From positions 1 through 64,000 of the forward strand of contig JAFUNR010000021.1 in the NCBI GenBank assembly GCA_017472965.1: 64,000 nt of DNA. The letters run 5' to 3'. This DNA is from Oscillospiraceae bacterium (GTDB lineage: Bacteria > Bacillota > Clostridia > Oscillospirales > Ruminococcaceae). Positions 16,273-25,308 of this stretch are shown here, piece by piece. Numbering within the stretch: position 1 is the first letter of the stretch; every line of letters starts with the position of its first letter. The notes beneath the pieces were generated by a model. The model was given only the letters and a program-made list of their open reading frames with translations. It ran no database searches and was not told the origin of the DNA. The translations under genes were made by a program, and so were the position numbers.

Positions 16273-17817
16273 GTGACTGTATTGACCGCACGCGCCGGAC
16301 AAAAGCCGCGCGCCGCTTTTTATATCTCTTTTTTCAAAAAAGCCTGCCTTGCTCTGCTGTGCGGCGCACTTGCGCTGAGCAGCCTGCCCGCATCAGCCGT
16401 CACCGGCGCCATTGACAGCATCGCGCAGGTGGAATCGGATGCATGGCTGGTGATGGATGCCGCCACCGGCCAGCTGCTGGCATCGAAAAACCCCGACAAG
16501 CAGAAGTATCCCGCCAGCATCACCAAAATACTGACGCTGGCGCTGGTGCTGGAGCACGGCAGCCTGGACGACAGCATCACCGTCAGCGCCGATGCGGTAC
16601 GGGTGGGGGCAACCTCGCACATTGCGCTGCAGCCCGACGAGGTCATCTCGGTACGGGATGCCGCCATGGCCACGCTGCTGGCCAGCGCCAACGACGCCGC
16701 CAACTGTCTGGCCGAATACATCAGCGGCAGCAACGAAGCCTTTGCCGCACTAATGAACGAAAAGCTGGCGCAGCTGGGCTGCACCGGCACGCATTTTGTC
16801 AATCCCAGCGGTCTGCCGGATGCAAACCACTACACCACCGCCCGCGATATGGCAAAGATCACCGCGTGGGCGCTGACGGTGCCGGGCTTCCGCGAGCTGT
16901 TTGGGGAGACCTTTTACACCATGCCCGCCACCAACAAGCAGCCGGAAAACCGCAGCTGGGGCACCCAGAATGCCATGATCGTCACCTCGGCCTTTACCGC
17001 CGAGGGCGCATGGGGCGGCAAGCTGGGCTGGACGGAGGAGGCCCGCCACACCATGGTCACCACCCTGACGCGGGAGGGACGGGATCTGATCCTTGTCACC
17101 ATGGACAGTCAGCACAAATACCAGAAATACCGGGACGGCCTGTGCATTCTGGAAAACTGCTTTGAAAAGCTGCAGCCGCTGGTGCTGGACACCGGACTGA
17201 CCGGCCCCGCCGCCGTGCCGATGTACAGCGGCGAGGTGCTGCTGGGCACCGTCCCCTATGAGCCGGGGGGTCTGTGCGTATGGGTGCCTGCCGGCGCACA
17301 GGCACAGCTGCGCTTTGACTGGCAGCTGCCCGACCGGCTGGCGGTGGGTGACACCACCCCCGCCGCACTGAAGATCTCGCTGCCTGCCGCAGCCGGACTG
17401 CAGGCGCAGACCGAGCTGACACTGGCTGTACCGCAGGGCGATCTGACCGAGGTACAGACCGCATGGCGTGCGCTGCAGGCCGAGACCGACGGCACCCTTG
17501 CATGGCAGCAAAGCGAGGATAACGCCTCCGCTGCGCGGCGCTGGCGTACAGCAGGCTGGATCTTCGGCATTCCCGCCGGGCTGGTGGCGCTTGCCTTCTG
17601 TATCCGCTGGACCAACCGCATCCGCTACAATCTGCGGCGCTACGGCTCCCTGTTCCGTCCGAAAAGGAGCGCTGCCCGCCGTGCGGCAAAGCCCGCAGGC
17701 AGCGGCATACACATGGTGATCCGTGATGCCCGGCCCTCCTGTGACGATGCCCGCCGCCGGCAGGCACTGCGCGATACAAGCCGCGGCAGACAGGAGCCCC
17801 CCTTCAACCGGCGGTGA
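16273..17817 (+). CDS. Serine-type D-Ala-D-Ala carboxypeptidase (peptidase S11, DacF-like)
   Basis: 514 residues, GTG start with CGGAGGA upstream. A signal peptide (~20-43, ALALSSLPASA) exports the enzyme. The catalytic motifs are SxxK = S82-I-T-K85 and SxN = S138-A-N140. The third motif is K250-L251-G252 in a context where S11 enzymes have KTG, an unusual change. A PBP5-like C-terminal beta domain (~290-400) and a C-terminal TM helix (~418-440) follow, with a basic cytoplasmic tail. It trims the terminal D-Ala of peptidoglycan pentapeptides at the outer face of the membrane. Monocistronic, closed by a strong terminator. Confidence 0.87.
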   Translation: MTVLTARAGQKPRAAFYISFFKKACLALLCGALALSSLPASAVTGAIDSIAQVESDAWLVMDAATGQLLASKNPDKQKYPASITKILTLALVLEHGSLDDSITVSADAVRVGATSHIALQPDEVISVRDAAMATLLASANDAANCLAEYISGSNEAFAALMNEKLAQLGCTGTHFVNPSGLPDANHYTTARDMAKITAWALTVPGFRELFGETFYTMPATNKQPENRSWGTQNAMIVTSAFTAEGAWGGKLGWTEEARHTMVTTLTREGRDLILVTMDSQHKYQKYRDGLCILENCFEKLQPLVLDTGLTGPAAVPMYSGEVLLGTVPYEPGGLCVWVPAGAQAQLRFDWQLPDRLAVGDTTPAALKISLPAAAGLQAQTELTLAVPQGDLTEVQTAWRALQAETDGTLAWQQSEDNASAARRWRTAGWIFGIPAGLVALAFCIRWTNRIRYNLRRYGSLFRPKRSAARRAAKPAGSGIHMVIRDARPSCDDARRRQALRDTSRGRQEPPFNRR

Positions 17818-17880
17818 GCGCCATACGGAATATCCTCCGCCCTGTCTGCCCTTTCCTCCGCATTTTTTCCATAAACACAA

Positions 17881-17920
17881 AAGACCCGAAGCCCGGTACA
17901 GGCCGGCTTCGGGTCTTTCT
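17881..17920. terminator. Bidirectional terminator
   Basis: AAGACCCGAAGCC-11-GGCTTCGGGTCTT with a T-rich right flank; it lies between the convergent carboxypeptidase and TIM-barrel hydrolase genes. Confidence 0.82.
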
Positions 17921-17925
17921 TTCGC

Positions 17926-19173
17926 TCACTTTGCGATCTTCAGCACCGTGCCGCTGCCGGCGGTCAGCCACATGGGACTGACATCGCCGCTGCGGGTGGT
18001 CAGCAGGGGTCCGGCAAAGCCGCCGCGGTCGGCAGAGAATTCCAGCAGCTCTCCGTCCACAGCGGGCGCGATGCGGGTGGATCTTTCCAGCGAACAGTTG
18101 ACCACCGCAAGCACATCGCCGCCGTCGGTATCGCGGAAATGACCGATCATGCAGGGGGTGTCACTCTCAAAGCCGCGCAGCGCGGGGCAGTCGTCCACAC
18201 TCTTTGCGCCGTCGATCCCATCGGGATGAGTGAAATACATATCCAGGAAGGTCATGGGGTGCAGCGCCTCGCCCAGCGGTAGGATCTGGCGGTTGATCTC
18301 CCGCAGGATATACCATGTGGCGGTGCGGATGTTCTCGCCGCCGGTGTTGTCCACCGGAGCCATCAGATAGCCGCCGCGGCCGAAATACAAAAACCAGCTG
18401 ATGACCTTTGCGCCTGCGGCCAGCGAGGTATACGCCTGAAACGCCATATTCGCCGGCGAGGGCGGAGTCTGCCAGTGGCGCAGCTGGTTGCAGCAGATGA
18501 CATGCTGGAACGGCAGGCCGTATTTTTTGCAGGTATCCTGCGCCTGAAGCAGGTTGAGGAAGTAGCTTTCCTGTGAGCCGGGGGTGGAGAAATCGCTGGA
18601 AACAAACACCTGATAGTTATCCAGACTGACGGAATCCGGCTGCACCTCCGCAGCAAAGCGGTCCAGATACTCCTCGTAGGTACCGGCTTCCAGCTGAGAG
18701 AGGTTGGGTGCGCCGCACACGGCGTAATTGGGGAACAGGTTGATATACGGCTCGGCCCACGGCGCTTCCTTTCGCACACAATCGGCCAGCACCTTCAGGC
18801 CCGGGTAAAGCGAGGTGCCCGGTTCATCGTTCAGGTAGACGCTGACCACATCGCGGGGCAGATCCCTGAGCAGTTCGTGCATGGCGGTACGCACCTCCTG
18901 CTCGTCAAAGGGCTTGCCGAACCATTTGCCCTCTTCATTCATTTCGGCGATCATCTGCTGCACAGCCATATAGCCGCCGCCGTGGAAGGTGCCGTCGGAT
19001 GTCAGCATACTGTAGATGGAAAGCCCCAGCTCACGGCAGATATCATATTCCCGCGGCGTGACAAAGCAGGAGGCGTTGAAGCCGCAGTCACGGATGCTCT
19101 CCAGCTCGGAACGCGCATCTTCGCCGGTATGGTTCAGGCCACCCCACGGAAACAGAATAAAACGGTCAAACAT
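17926..19173 (-). CDS. Putative TIM-barrel glycoside hydrolase (unassigned family)
   Basis: 415 residues from the ATG at 19173, preceded by GAAGGGTG; a longer frame to 19284 has no ribosome site. The pattern suggests a (beta/alpha)8 barrel: FPWGGLN...SELESIRDCGFNASC at the first strand-helix, a strand ending VVSVYLNDEPG (candidate acid/base Glu), and VISWFLYFGRGGY at a late strand, then a short C-terminal beta domain (~350-415). It resembles GH42-like and related hypothetical hydrolases, but I cannot place it in a numbered family. No signal peptide. It lies 275 bp after the GH106-like gene and is read in the same direction, so it may belong to the same rhamnose/galactose-glycan cluster. Confidence 0.5.
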   Translation of the reverse strand: MFDRFILFPWGGLNHTGEDARSELESIRDCGFNASCFVTPREYDICRELGLSIYSMLTSDGTFHGGGYMAVQQMIAEMNEEGKWFGKPFDEQEVRTAMHELLRDLPRDVVSVYLNDEPGTSLYPGLKVLADCVRKEAPWAEPYINLFPNYAVCGAPNLSQLEAGTYEEYLDRFAAEVQPDSVSLDNYQVFVSSDFSTPGSQESYFLNLLQAQDTCKKYGLPFQHVICCNQLRHWQTPPSPANMAFQAYTSLAAGAKVISWFLYFGRGGYLMAPVDNTGGENIRTATWYILREINRQILPLGEALHPMTFLDMYFTHPDGIDGAKSVDDCPALRGFESDTPCMIGHFRDTDGGDVLAVVNCSLERSTRIAPAVDGELLEFSADRGGFAGPLLTTRSGDVSPMWLTAGSGTVLKIAK

Positions 19174-19393
19174 ATTTTCACCCTTCGATGCCTTTCTGTC
19201 TTGTTCCATTTTTTCAAACGGCAGCGCCGTTTTCGTCTTTATTATAGCACCCCGCACCGCAGGCCGGAGACAGGATTTTGCCAAAAATGTGGAGAATATT
19301 GGCTTTTGCGGCAGCTTATCTATACCCGACGGATAAATTTGCTATATGCAGCGTGTTCCGGAAGTCTTTGTATTTCGCTCAAAAGATATCCTC

Positions 19394-19422
19394 CCGAAGC
19401 CGCCAAATCGCAGCGGCTTCCG
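19394..19422 (-). terminator. Weak hairpin after the GH106-like gene
   Basis: CCGAAGCCGC / GCGGCTTCCG, a 10-bp imperfect stem with only a poor U tract on the minus strand; it may slow rather than stop transcription. Confidence 0.35.
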
Positions 19423-19447
19423 TCAATTTTCTATGCTTTGCCGCCGC

Positions 19448-22291
19448 TCAGTACAGGATCTCCACGCCGCCCTCGATGCCGAAGCGCACAAAGCGCATAT
19501 CCGGAGTTTCACGCCCGAACGCGCCCGGATGCACCGCATGGCTGTCGTGATCGGGGTGATAGTGCGGGCCGAACAGGTTGCGGCAGCTGTTGGTCAGGGT
19601 GATGCGCAGGGTATTTTCGCCCGCCTGCAGCGGCACGGTCATCTCATAGGGGGCCCAACCGAAGCTTTTGCGCACACCGTTGATGCTCACCTCGGTCATG
19701 CCCGCATCGGGGCGGGCAAACCGCAGCAGACCGGTGCAGGCTTCGGGCACCGTGAAGGTGTTTTTCAGCACCGCCTCACCGGCAAAGAACAGCAGACCGC
19801 CTGTTTCCAGATGGGAGATATCCACCCGGAAGGCCGGCGGGCAGAGGGTGAATTCTCTCTTTACCGAAACGGTGCGGTTGGGTGCGGCGGCATCCAGCAC
19901 CTCGGCCCGCACAGAGAAATCACCCCACAGATAGATGCTTTCCAGCTCGGTATCCACCGTGACGCGGTTGGCCTCGGCCTCATGGATATGATTGTTTTTG
20001 ACATAATAAACATAAGGATCGTTTTCAAACCGGCGGGCGATGACGATCTCGTTTTCGCCCTCCTTCACGCAGATGGGCAGCGCCTGCAGGCATTTATCCA
20101 CCCGCCAGCCCTCCGGCTGCGCGGTGAGCACTTCGCCGTTGACGGTGATACGGCACTTTTCGGGGTCCTCCACCAGCAGGTGTACCTCGGCGGCAATGGT
20201 GCTGGCGAAGCGGAATTTCAGCCAGACATCCCGATCCTCGCCGCCGCGCAGCAGCTTTTTCTGGATATCGAGGATGTACTCCTCCCCGCCGTACTCCACG
20301 CCGTCAAAGGAAAGGCTGCAGGTATCCAGCGTCAGGGCGTTGGGGGTGACAGCGTGCAGCTTCCAGCCACTGTCCAGCCGCAGACTGTTTTGGTAAACCG
20401 GCTTTTCGGCGCCGGTGACATCCGTTTTTTCGCCAAGGAACAGCAGCAGCGCCTGCCCACCCTCCAGCCGGATGTGTGCAGGATCGGCAGGGGTATCGCT
20501 CAGATGATTTTCGGCGGGATCGTATTCATACAGTGCACCGCCGCCCTGCCATTCCAGACGGCATTCGGCGGGGGAATCCGGATCGTTGTTGGTGACATAC
20601 CAGAATTCCTGCCCGCGCCAGTTCCAGCGCACGGCATAGACAAGACCGTTGCTGCTGTGCACGGTGAGCGCACCGCCCAGCACACTGCGCAGCGTTTCAG
20701 CGTCATCTTCGATCAGAGTGCAGGGCAGCTGAACCGCGGCGGGCACGCCGTCCAGCATGGCGGGCAGGCCGCCGGTGACATACAGTGCGCCGCCCGCCGC
20801 AGTGTATTCCTGCAGCAGCCGGTAAGTGGATGTATCCATGGTGGTCAGGCGGGGCAGCACCACCTTGCTGTAGCGGCAGGCGCCCACCTCCAGCTGTGCG
20901 CCAACGGCACGGCCATGACGCGCAAGGATGGTCTCGTCCCCCAGATGCGGGCAGACGCCCACGCTCAGGCAGCGATCCAGCAGAGCGGTGATCTCATCGG
21001 TCACAGCATCGGTGGATTCCTCGGTGCCGTCGTACGCCGCCCACGCGGTACGCATGGGGTGCAGCACCAGCACATCCGTGATCTGGCGGCTTTCGGCCAC
21101 CAGCTTGCTGACACGGGCAAAATAATCGTTGTAGGTACCCAGCTTTCTGAACCATGGCTGCTGGTAAAAGATGGAGGCGGGGTATTCCCGCTTGCGGGAG
21201 CCGCGCAGCGAATACAGCCCCAGATGCTGCAGCTGATCGTTGATGCCCAGCGCATGCTGCCACTGGGCGAGCCATTTCATCTGTTCGGGGGTGATGCTCC
21301 AGCCCGCGCAGCCGAACATTTCGCACAGCACCCGCTTTTTGCCGGTCTGTGCCGCCACGCTGGTCAGCTGCAGGATCGCCAGATTGCTCAGCGGCGCAAG
21401 GGTGAGCCAGTCGATACCCGGCACCGTCATATTCTCATAAAAGGGCATGGTGGCGGCAGAGCACCGCAGCTGTGCACCCAGATATTCCTCCAGACAGGTG
21501 TGGCCGGTAAAGGCAAGGCCGTGGGCCTCGCACCAGCGGTTCAGCCGGCCGGCATAGTTTTCGGCAAAGCAGCGGGCCATCAGGCCGTACAGCTGACAGC
21601 GCAGCTTTTCACAGCTGGGGGCGTTCTCAAACACCTTGTACAGCTCCGGCAGCAGCGGATAGCCGTACTCCTTTTCAAACAGCTGCGGCAGCGTATCCGA
21701 CCACGGCGTGGCGTAGCGAGCGGTCTGCGGCTCGTCGGAGAAGATGCCGTACAGCCCGCCGGCGCCGAATTCGCTGCCAACCTGTCTGTTGTAATCCTCA
21801 TAGGATGCCTCGATAAAGGCATCCACCACATCGGGATCCATATTATCCACATAGTAGGGATCCACCTCGGCGTAGACCCGCAGCTCCTTTTCGCCGCGGG
21901 GCCAGACACCCAGCGTGTGGGGCTTTTGCGGCGCGGAGGGCTCCACCAGCTCGCTTTTCAGGTATTTCAGCTGGTATTTTTCCCCTTTGCCGTTTACCTT
22001 GCCCGCGCCGAAGCCGCTGGGCCAGCCGTGCTCGTCATCGATGATGCTGATCATGCCGTGGCTGCGGCCCTGATCGATCATGGCACGCACACTTTCCATC
22101 CACTGCTGTCCTGCATAGGGCATGGTCAGACCGCCGCGGGCATGGGCCACATAGCCGCCCAGACCGGCCTCAACCATACGGTCGATCTGCCAGCGGGTCT
22201 CCTCGGGGGTGATATTCTCAAGCCATCCCCAATAGTTGCGGGGACGGTATTCCATCTCCGGCTTTGCCAGAGCCTTGCACACATCGCGCAT
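19448..22291 (-). CDS. GH106-like glycoside hydrolase (putative alpha-L-rhamnosidase)
   Basis: 947 residues. The N-terminus (RNYWGWLENITPEETRWQID, GLGGYVAHARGGLTMPY, IDDEHGWPSGFGAGKVNG) matches the start of the large Glyco_hydro_106 TIM-barrel proteins. LYGIFSDEP contains an acidic pair typical of the barrel strands. The C-terminal third (~700-947) is beta-sandwich-rich, including a carbohydrate-binding-like module ending in GENTLRITLTNSCRN. No signal peptide is visible. GH106 enzymes remove alpha-L-rhamnose, for example from rhamnogalacturonan or ulvan oligosaccharides, but many relatives are uncharacterised. It lies 44 bp downstream of a GH2 gene, almost certainly in the same transcript. 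Confidence 0.72.
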   Translation of the reverse strand: MRDVCKALAKPEMEYRPRNYWGWLENITPEETRWQIDRMVEAGLGGYVAHARGGLTMPYAGQQWMESVRAMIDQGRSHGMISIIDDEHGWPSGFGAGKVNGKGEKYQLKYLKSELVEPSAPQKPHTLGVWPRGEKELRVYAEVDPYYVDNMDPDVVDAFIEASYEDYNRQVGSEFGAGGLYGIFSDEPQTARYATPWSDTLPQLFEKEYGYPLLPELYKVFENAPSCEKLRCQLYGLMARCFAENYAGRLNRWCEAHGLAFTGHTCLEEYLGAQLRCSAATMPFYENMTVPGIDWLTLAPLSNLAILQLTSVAAQTGKKRVLCEMFGCAGWSITPEQMKWLAQWQHALGINDQLQHLGLYSLRGSRKREYPASIFYQQPWFRKLGTYNDYFARVSKLVAESRQITDVLVLHPMRTAWAAYDGTEESTDAVTDEITALLDRCLSVGVCPHLGDETILARHGRAVGAQLEVGACRYSKVVLPRLTTMDTSTYRLLQEYTAAGGALYVTGGLPAMLDGVPAAVQLPCTLIEDDAETLRSVLGGALTVHSSNGLVYAVRWNWRGQEFWYVTNNDPDSPAECRLEWQGGGALYEYDPAENHLSDTPADPAHIRLEGGQALLLFLGEKTDVTGAEKPVYQNSLRLDSGWKLHAVTPNALTLDTCSLSFDGVEYGGEEYILDIQKKLLRGGEDRDVWLKFRFASTIAAEVHLLVEDPEKCRITVNGEVLTAQPEGWRVDKCLQALPICVKEGENEIVIARRFENDPYVYYVKNNHIHEAEANRVTVDTELESIYLWGDFSVRAEVLDAAAPNRTVSVKREFTLCPPAFRVDISHLETGGLLFFAGEAVLKNTFTVPEACTGLLRFARPDAGMTEVSINGVRKSFGWAPYEMTVPLQAGENTLRITLTNSCRNLFGPHYHPDHDSHAVHPGAFGRETPDMRFVRFGIEGGVEILY

Positions 22292-22335
22292 GGTATTCCT
22301 GCCTTTCCGCGCCTGCGGCGCACCGTGTTTTTTCT

Positions 22336-24537
22336 TTACAGCTGTGCCGTCACGCCGTAAACCAGAGGATGGTAGCCTTCGCCCGCGCAGCGCAGTACCA
22401 GCCTGTGCAGCACGCGGCCGGCATTGGCGGAAAGCGCATGCAGATTGACCACATAGCGCTCCCAGTCGCTGTGATGGATCAGATACAGTGTCCGGGGGCT
22501 TTGCGCCGCCCGCGGATCAATGCGGGAGGGTCCGTACAGCGCCGCCGCGGTGGTGATATCTCTGCCGTTTTGCAGCACCAGCGTTTCGGCGCTGCCGTCG
22601 GCGTATTCCAGCGTGCATTCCAGCACCGGCTCGCCCCATGCGCCGCCGATGGGCCAGCCCTTCGGCATACTGACCGCGCCCACCAGCCACAGCGCCCGCA
22701 CGGCGGCATTCACAGGAATGCACAGGGCATCCTCCACCACAAGAGGCTGTGCCTGCAGCGCCACCGGCAGACCGCCGATGGCGGCAAGGGATGCATCCGC
22801 GCAGGGGCCGGCGGTCATTTTGCGCTCGGCCTTGAATTTATAGTAGTACCGCGGGATAGGCCGGCGGGAGTCTTCGATCATCCGCTGCCACGCGGCGGTG
22901 CGCTCCTGCGCCGGACACGCTCCGTCCAGCGGGATGGGCCGGTACTCGCCTGCGGGGACGGACACCCCGCACACCTCGCACCGCAGCTGCGGCACGGGCG
23001 CGGGACTGCGCAGCGCAGCAAAGGCAGAGGTGAACACCTCCAGATCCGGGGTAGGTTCGCGCCAGGGGGTGACAAGGCCTTCAGTCAGGATGCCGTCATA
23101 GCACGCGGGTGCGCCGCGATCGAATTCAAACATCTCCGCCCAATCCCAGTAGACCGCGCCTGCCAGCACAGGGCCATCCTCCGGTGCGCGGGCAAGCTCG
23201 ATAACAGTATTGATAAACTGACGGAACAGCGCGGGGTTATCGTGGCAGAACCAGCCGCCCCATTCGGTGAAAAGCAGTGGCAGCCCGGTGAGCTGCGCGG
23301 CGCAGTCCCTCATGTTCTGCGGGGTGGGAGCGTAGGGATGCATGGTGTAAAAATCAAAGCCGCAGGCGGGAAATTGCTCCTTTGTCATCTCGATGCTCAT
23401 GCAGTTTGCGCCGGAGACCATGTGCAGCGGATCGTTTTCCCGGCAGACACGGGCAGAGTCCCGCAGGAATTCCGGTGTGAAGATACACTCATTGAAAGCC
23501 AGCCAGAAGGCCACGCTGATATTGTTGCGGTCGCGCAGCACCGTGCGGCGCATCACCTCCAGCGCACCGGCGCTGATCTCAGGGTCGCTCACATCCGACC
23601 ACCACAGGCCCGGCTCCTCCGAGATAAGCAGACCGATTTCATCCGCCAGCTCCACGATACGCTTGTGGTGCGGATAATGCACCAGCCGCACAAAGTTGCA
23701 GCCGGCCGCCTTGATGGCCTGCAGGTCGCGGCGCATCTGCTCCACGGTCATGGTATGACCCTGCTCGCCCCACAGATCGTGCCGGTTGACCCCCAGCAGA
23801 AAATACGGCTGACCGTTCAGGTAAAACCGCCTGCCGCGGCATTCCAGCTTTTTGAAGCCCACCCGGCTGCTGACGGAATCCGCAAGGCTGCCGCCGGTGT
23901 ACACGGCGATATCCAGCGTGTACAGCACAGGATTCTCCGGCGACCAGAGCGCGGGGGCATCCACCCCAAAGCACAGCGCTGCCGCTCCATCCGTGACAGG
24001 CGCTTTGGCAAAGCCGATGGTGCCGCCCGCTTCGTCCCGCAGCGCAGCGCAGACGGTTTCACCTCCGTCCGTCTCCACCGTCAGCACGCATTCCGCTGCG
24101 GAAAAGCTTTCATTCAGACGGGCATCCCACAGAAAATTCTGTATAATTATGTCATTTGTATACTCAATGTAAACGCTACGAATAATGCCGCCGTAGTTTT
24201 CCCACCCCTCGGAAGGGCCGAAGGCGGGGGCGATATCCGAAAGCTGCACCTCCAGCCGGTTTTTCTGCGGGCGCAGCAGCCCGGTGATCTCAAACCGGTA
24301 TTCCGCATAGGGAAGCATTTCCCCCAGCACGCAGCCGTTCAGCACCGCCTTGCCGGCGTAGGTAATGCCCTCAAACACCAGAAAAGCACGGCTTCCGGTG
24401 TGGGGCTTTTCATCGAAATCCAGCGCACAGGTGCTCTCGCCCACAGGCAGGGCGGAAAACGGCACCTGCACCGGCTGCCATGCGCCTTCACCGATGCGGC
24501 GGCTCCATTCGCCGTTCAGGGTCTGTCTTGCTCGCAT
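22336..24537 (-). CDS. GH2-family beta-galactosidase/glucuronidase-type hydrolase
   Basis: 733 residues. GH2 three-part core: sugar-binding sandwich (~1-150), immunoglobulin-like domain (~155-255), TIM barrel (~255-530), then a C-terminal extension. GVNRHDLWGEQG is the GH2 signature, acid/base Glu lies in FWLAFNEC (~347), and the nucleophile Glu in PLLFTEWGGW (~425). No signal peptide. The preceding SFRPH-type histidine region reads FVRLVHYPHH. First gene of a leftward operon with the GH106-like hydrolase; likely substrates are beta-linked galactose or uronic-acid decorated oligosaccharides, with the exact sugar unresolved. Confidence 0.82.
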   Translation of the reverse strand: MRARQTLNGEWSRRIGEGAWQPVQVPFSALPVGESTCALDFDEKPHTGSRAFLVFEGITYAGKAVLNGCVLGEMLPYAEYRFEITGLLRPQKNRLEVQLSDIAPAFGPSEGWENYGGIIRSVYIEYTNDIIIQNFLWDARLNESFSAAECVLTVETDGGETVCAALRDEAGGTIGFAKAPVTDGAAALCFGVDAPALWSPENPVLYTLDIAVYTGGSLADSVSSRVGFKKLECRGRRFYLNGQPYFLLGVNRHDLWGEQGHTMTVEQMRRDLQAIKAAGCNFVRLVHYPHHKRIVELADEIGLLISEEPGLWWSDVSDPEISAGALEVMRRTVLRDRNNISVAFWLAFNECIFTPEFLRDSARVCRENDPLHMVSGANCMSIEMTKEQFPACGFDFYTMHPYAPTPQNMRDCAAQLTGLPLLFTEWGGWFCHDNPALFRQFINTVIELARAPEDGPVLAGAVYWDWAEMFEFDRGAPACYDGILTEGLVTPWREPTPDLEVFTSAFAALRSPAPVPQLRCEVCGVSVPAGEYRPIPLDGACPAQERTAAWQRMIEDSRRPIPRYYYKFKAERKMTAGPCADASLAAIGGLPVALQAQPLVVEDALCIPVNAAVRALWLVGAVSMPKGWPIGGAWGEPVLECTLEYADGSAETLVLQNGRDITTAAALYGPSRIDPRAAQSPRTLYLIHHSDWERYVVNLHALSANAGRVLHRLVLRCAGEGYHPLVYGVTAQL

Positions 24538-24629
24538 CCGGGTACCTCCTTTGCATTGCGTGCATCCGCCGGCGGCAGTGCCGCTTTGGATACACTTTTC
24601 CTTTTGATCGGACAGATGGGATTTTTACA

Positions 24630-24657
24630 ATTATAGCAAAAAGCAGCGCCGCCGCAA
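24630..24657 (-). promoter_or_regulatory. Promoter of the GH2-GH106 operon
   Basis: Minus strand TTGCGG (24652-24657), 16 bp, TATAAT (24630-24635). Divergent from the DUF1893 promoter. Confidence 0.5.
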
Positions 24658-24698
24658 AGTGATTTTTCGCCGAAAATCAACCATCGAAACACAGCGAC

Positions 24699-24727
24699 TT
24701 GACAAACCCGCCGCCAGAGCATACACT
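24699..24727 (+). promoter_or_regulatory. Promoter of the DUF1893 gene
   Basis: TTGACA (24699-24704), 17 bp, TACACT (24722-24727), followed by AGGAGG and the ATG at 24765. Confidence 0.72.
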
Positions 24728-24764
24728 TTGTATCAGGAAGAAGAAAAACAGGAGGGTTTCCGCC

Positions 24765-25253
24765 ATGGACACCGCACAGAACATCACCCGGCGGGCTATT
24801 GATGCCGCGCTGGATACCATCGCCGCAGGCGACGCCGACTGCATTGTGCTGCGGCCGGACTGCGAGCCGCTGCACGGACAAGGCCGCGGCATCCGCCCGC
24901 TGCTGCAGCTGCTGGAAAACGACCCCGCCGCGCTGCAGGGTGCGGTGCTGACAGATAAGATCATCGGCAAGGCCGCCGCCATGGTGGCGGTGCTGGGCGG
25001 TGTGGCCGGGGTACACGCGCTGACCGCCAGCACTGCCGGGCTGGCATTTCTGACCGCCCGTGGCATACCGGCAGATGCCCGCACCACCGTTCCGCACATC
25101 ATCAACCGCACCGGCGACGGTATCTGTCCGCTGGAACAGACCGTGCAGACTGTGGAGGATCCCGCCGAGGCGCTGCCGCTGCTGAAGGCCACCATTGCAA
25201 GGCTGATGGCTGCCAACGCCGCAAAGCAGGATAAAGCCGGCTCAAAGGACTGA
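24765..25253 (+). CDS. DUF1893-family protein
   Basis: 162 residues from the ATG at 24765 (AGGAGGG upstream); the frame extending left to 24699 runs through the promoter. The motifs GRGIRPLLQLLENDP, DKIIGKAAAMVAVLGGV and TGDGICPLEQTV fit DUF1893, a small family whose structurally known member has a cytidine-deaminase-like fold, though activity is unproven. ICPLEQ keeps the single Cys that family members usually have. It probably forms an operon with the alcohol dehydrogenase that starts 55 bp later. No physiological role can be assigned. Confidence 0.72.
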   Translation: MDTAQNITRRAIDAALDTIAAGDADCIVLRPDCEPLHGQGRGIRPLLQLLENDPAALQGAVLTDKIIGKAAAMVAVLGGVAGVHALTASTAGLAFLTARGIPADARTTVPHIINRTGDGICPLEQTVQTVEDPAEALPLLKATIARLMAANAAKQDKAGSKD

Positions 25254-25308
25254 TCCCGCATACGAACCGAATGCATCCGCCCGCCGGATGCCCGCCAAGG
25301 AGAAGATC

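Noticed and set aside
19346..22360. 1004-codon plus-strand frame opposite the GH106-like gene
   Set aside because: Low-information His/Gln/Gly-rich translation without domains; typical antisense frame in high-GC DNA.
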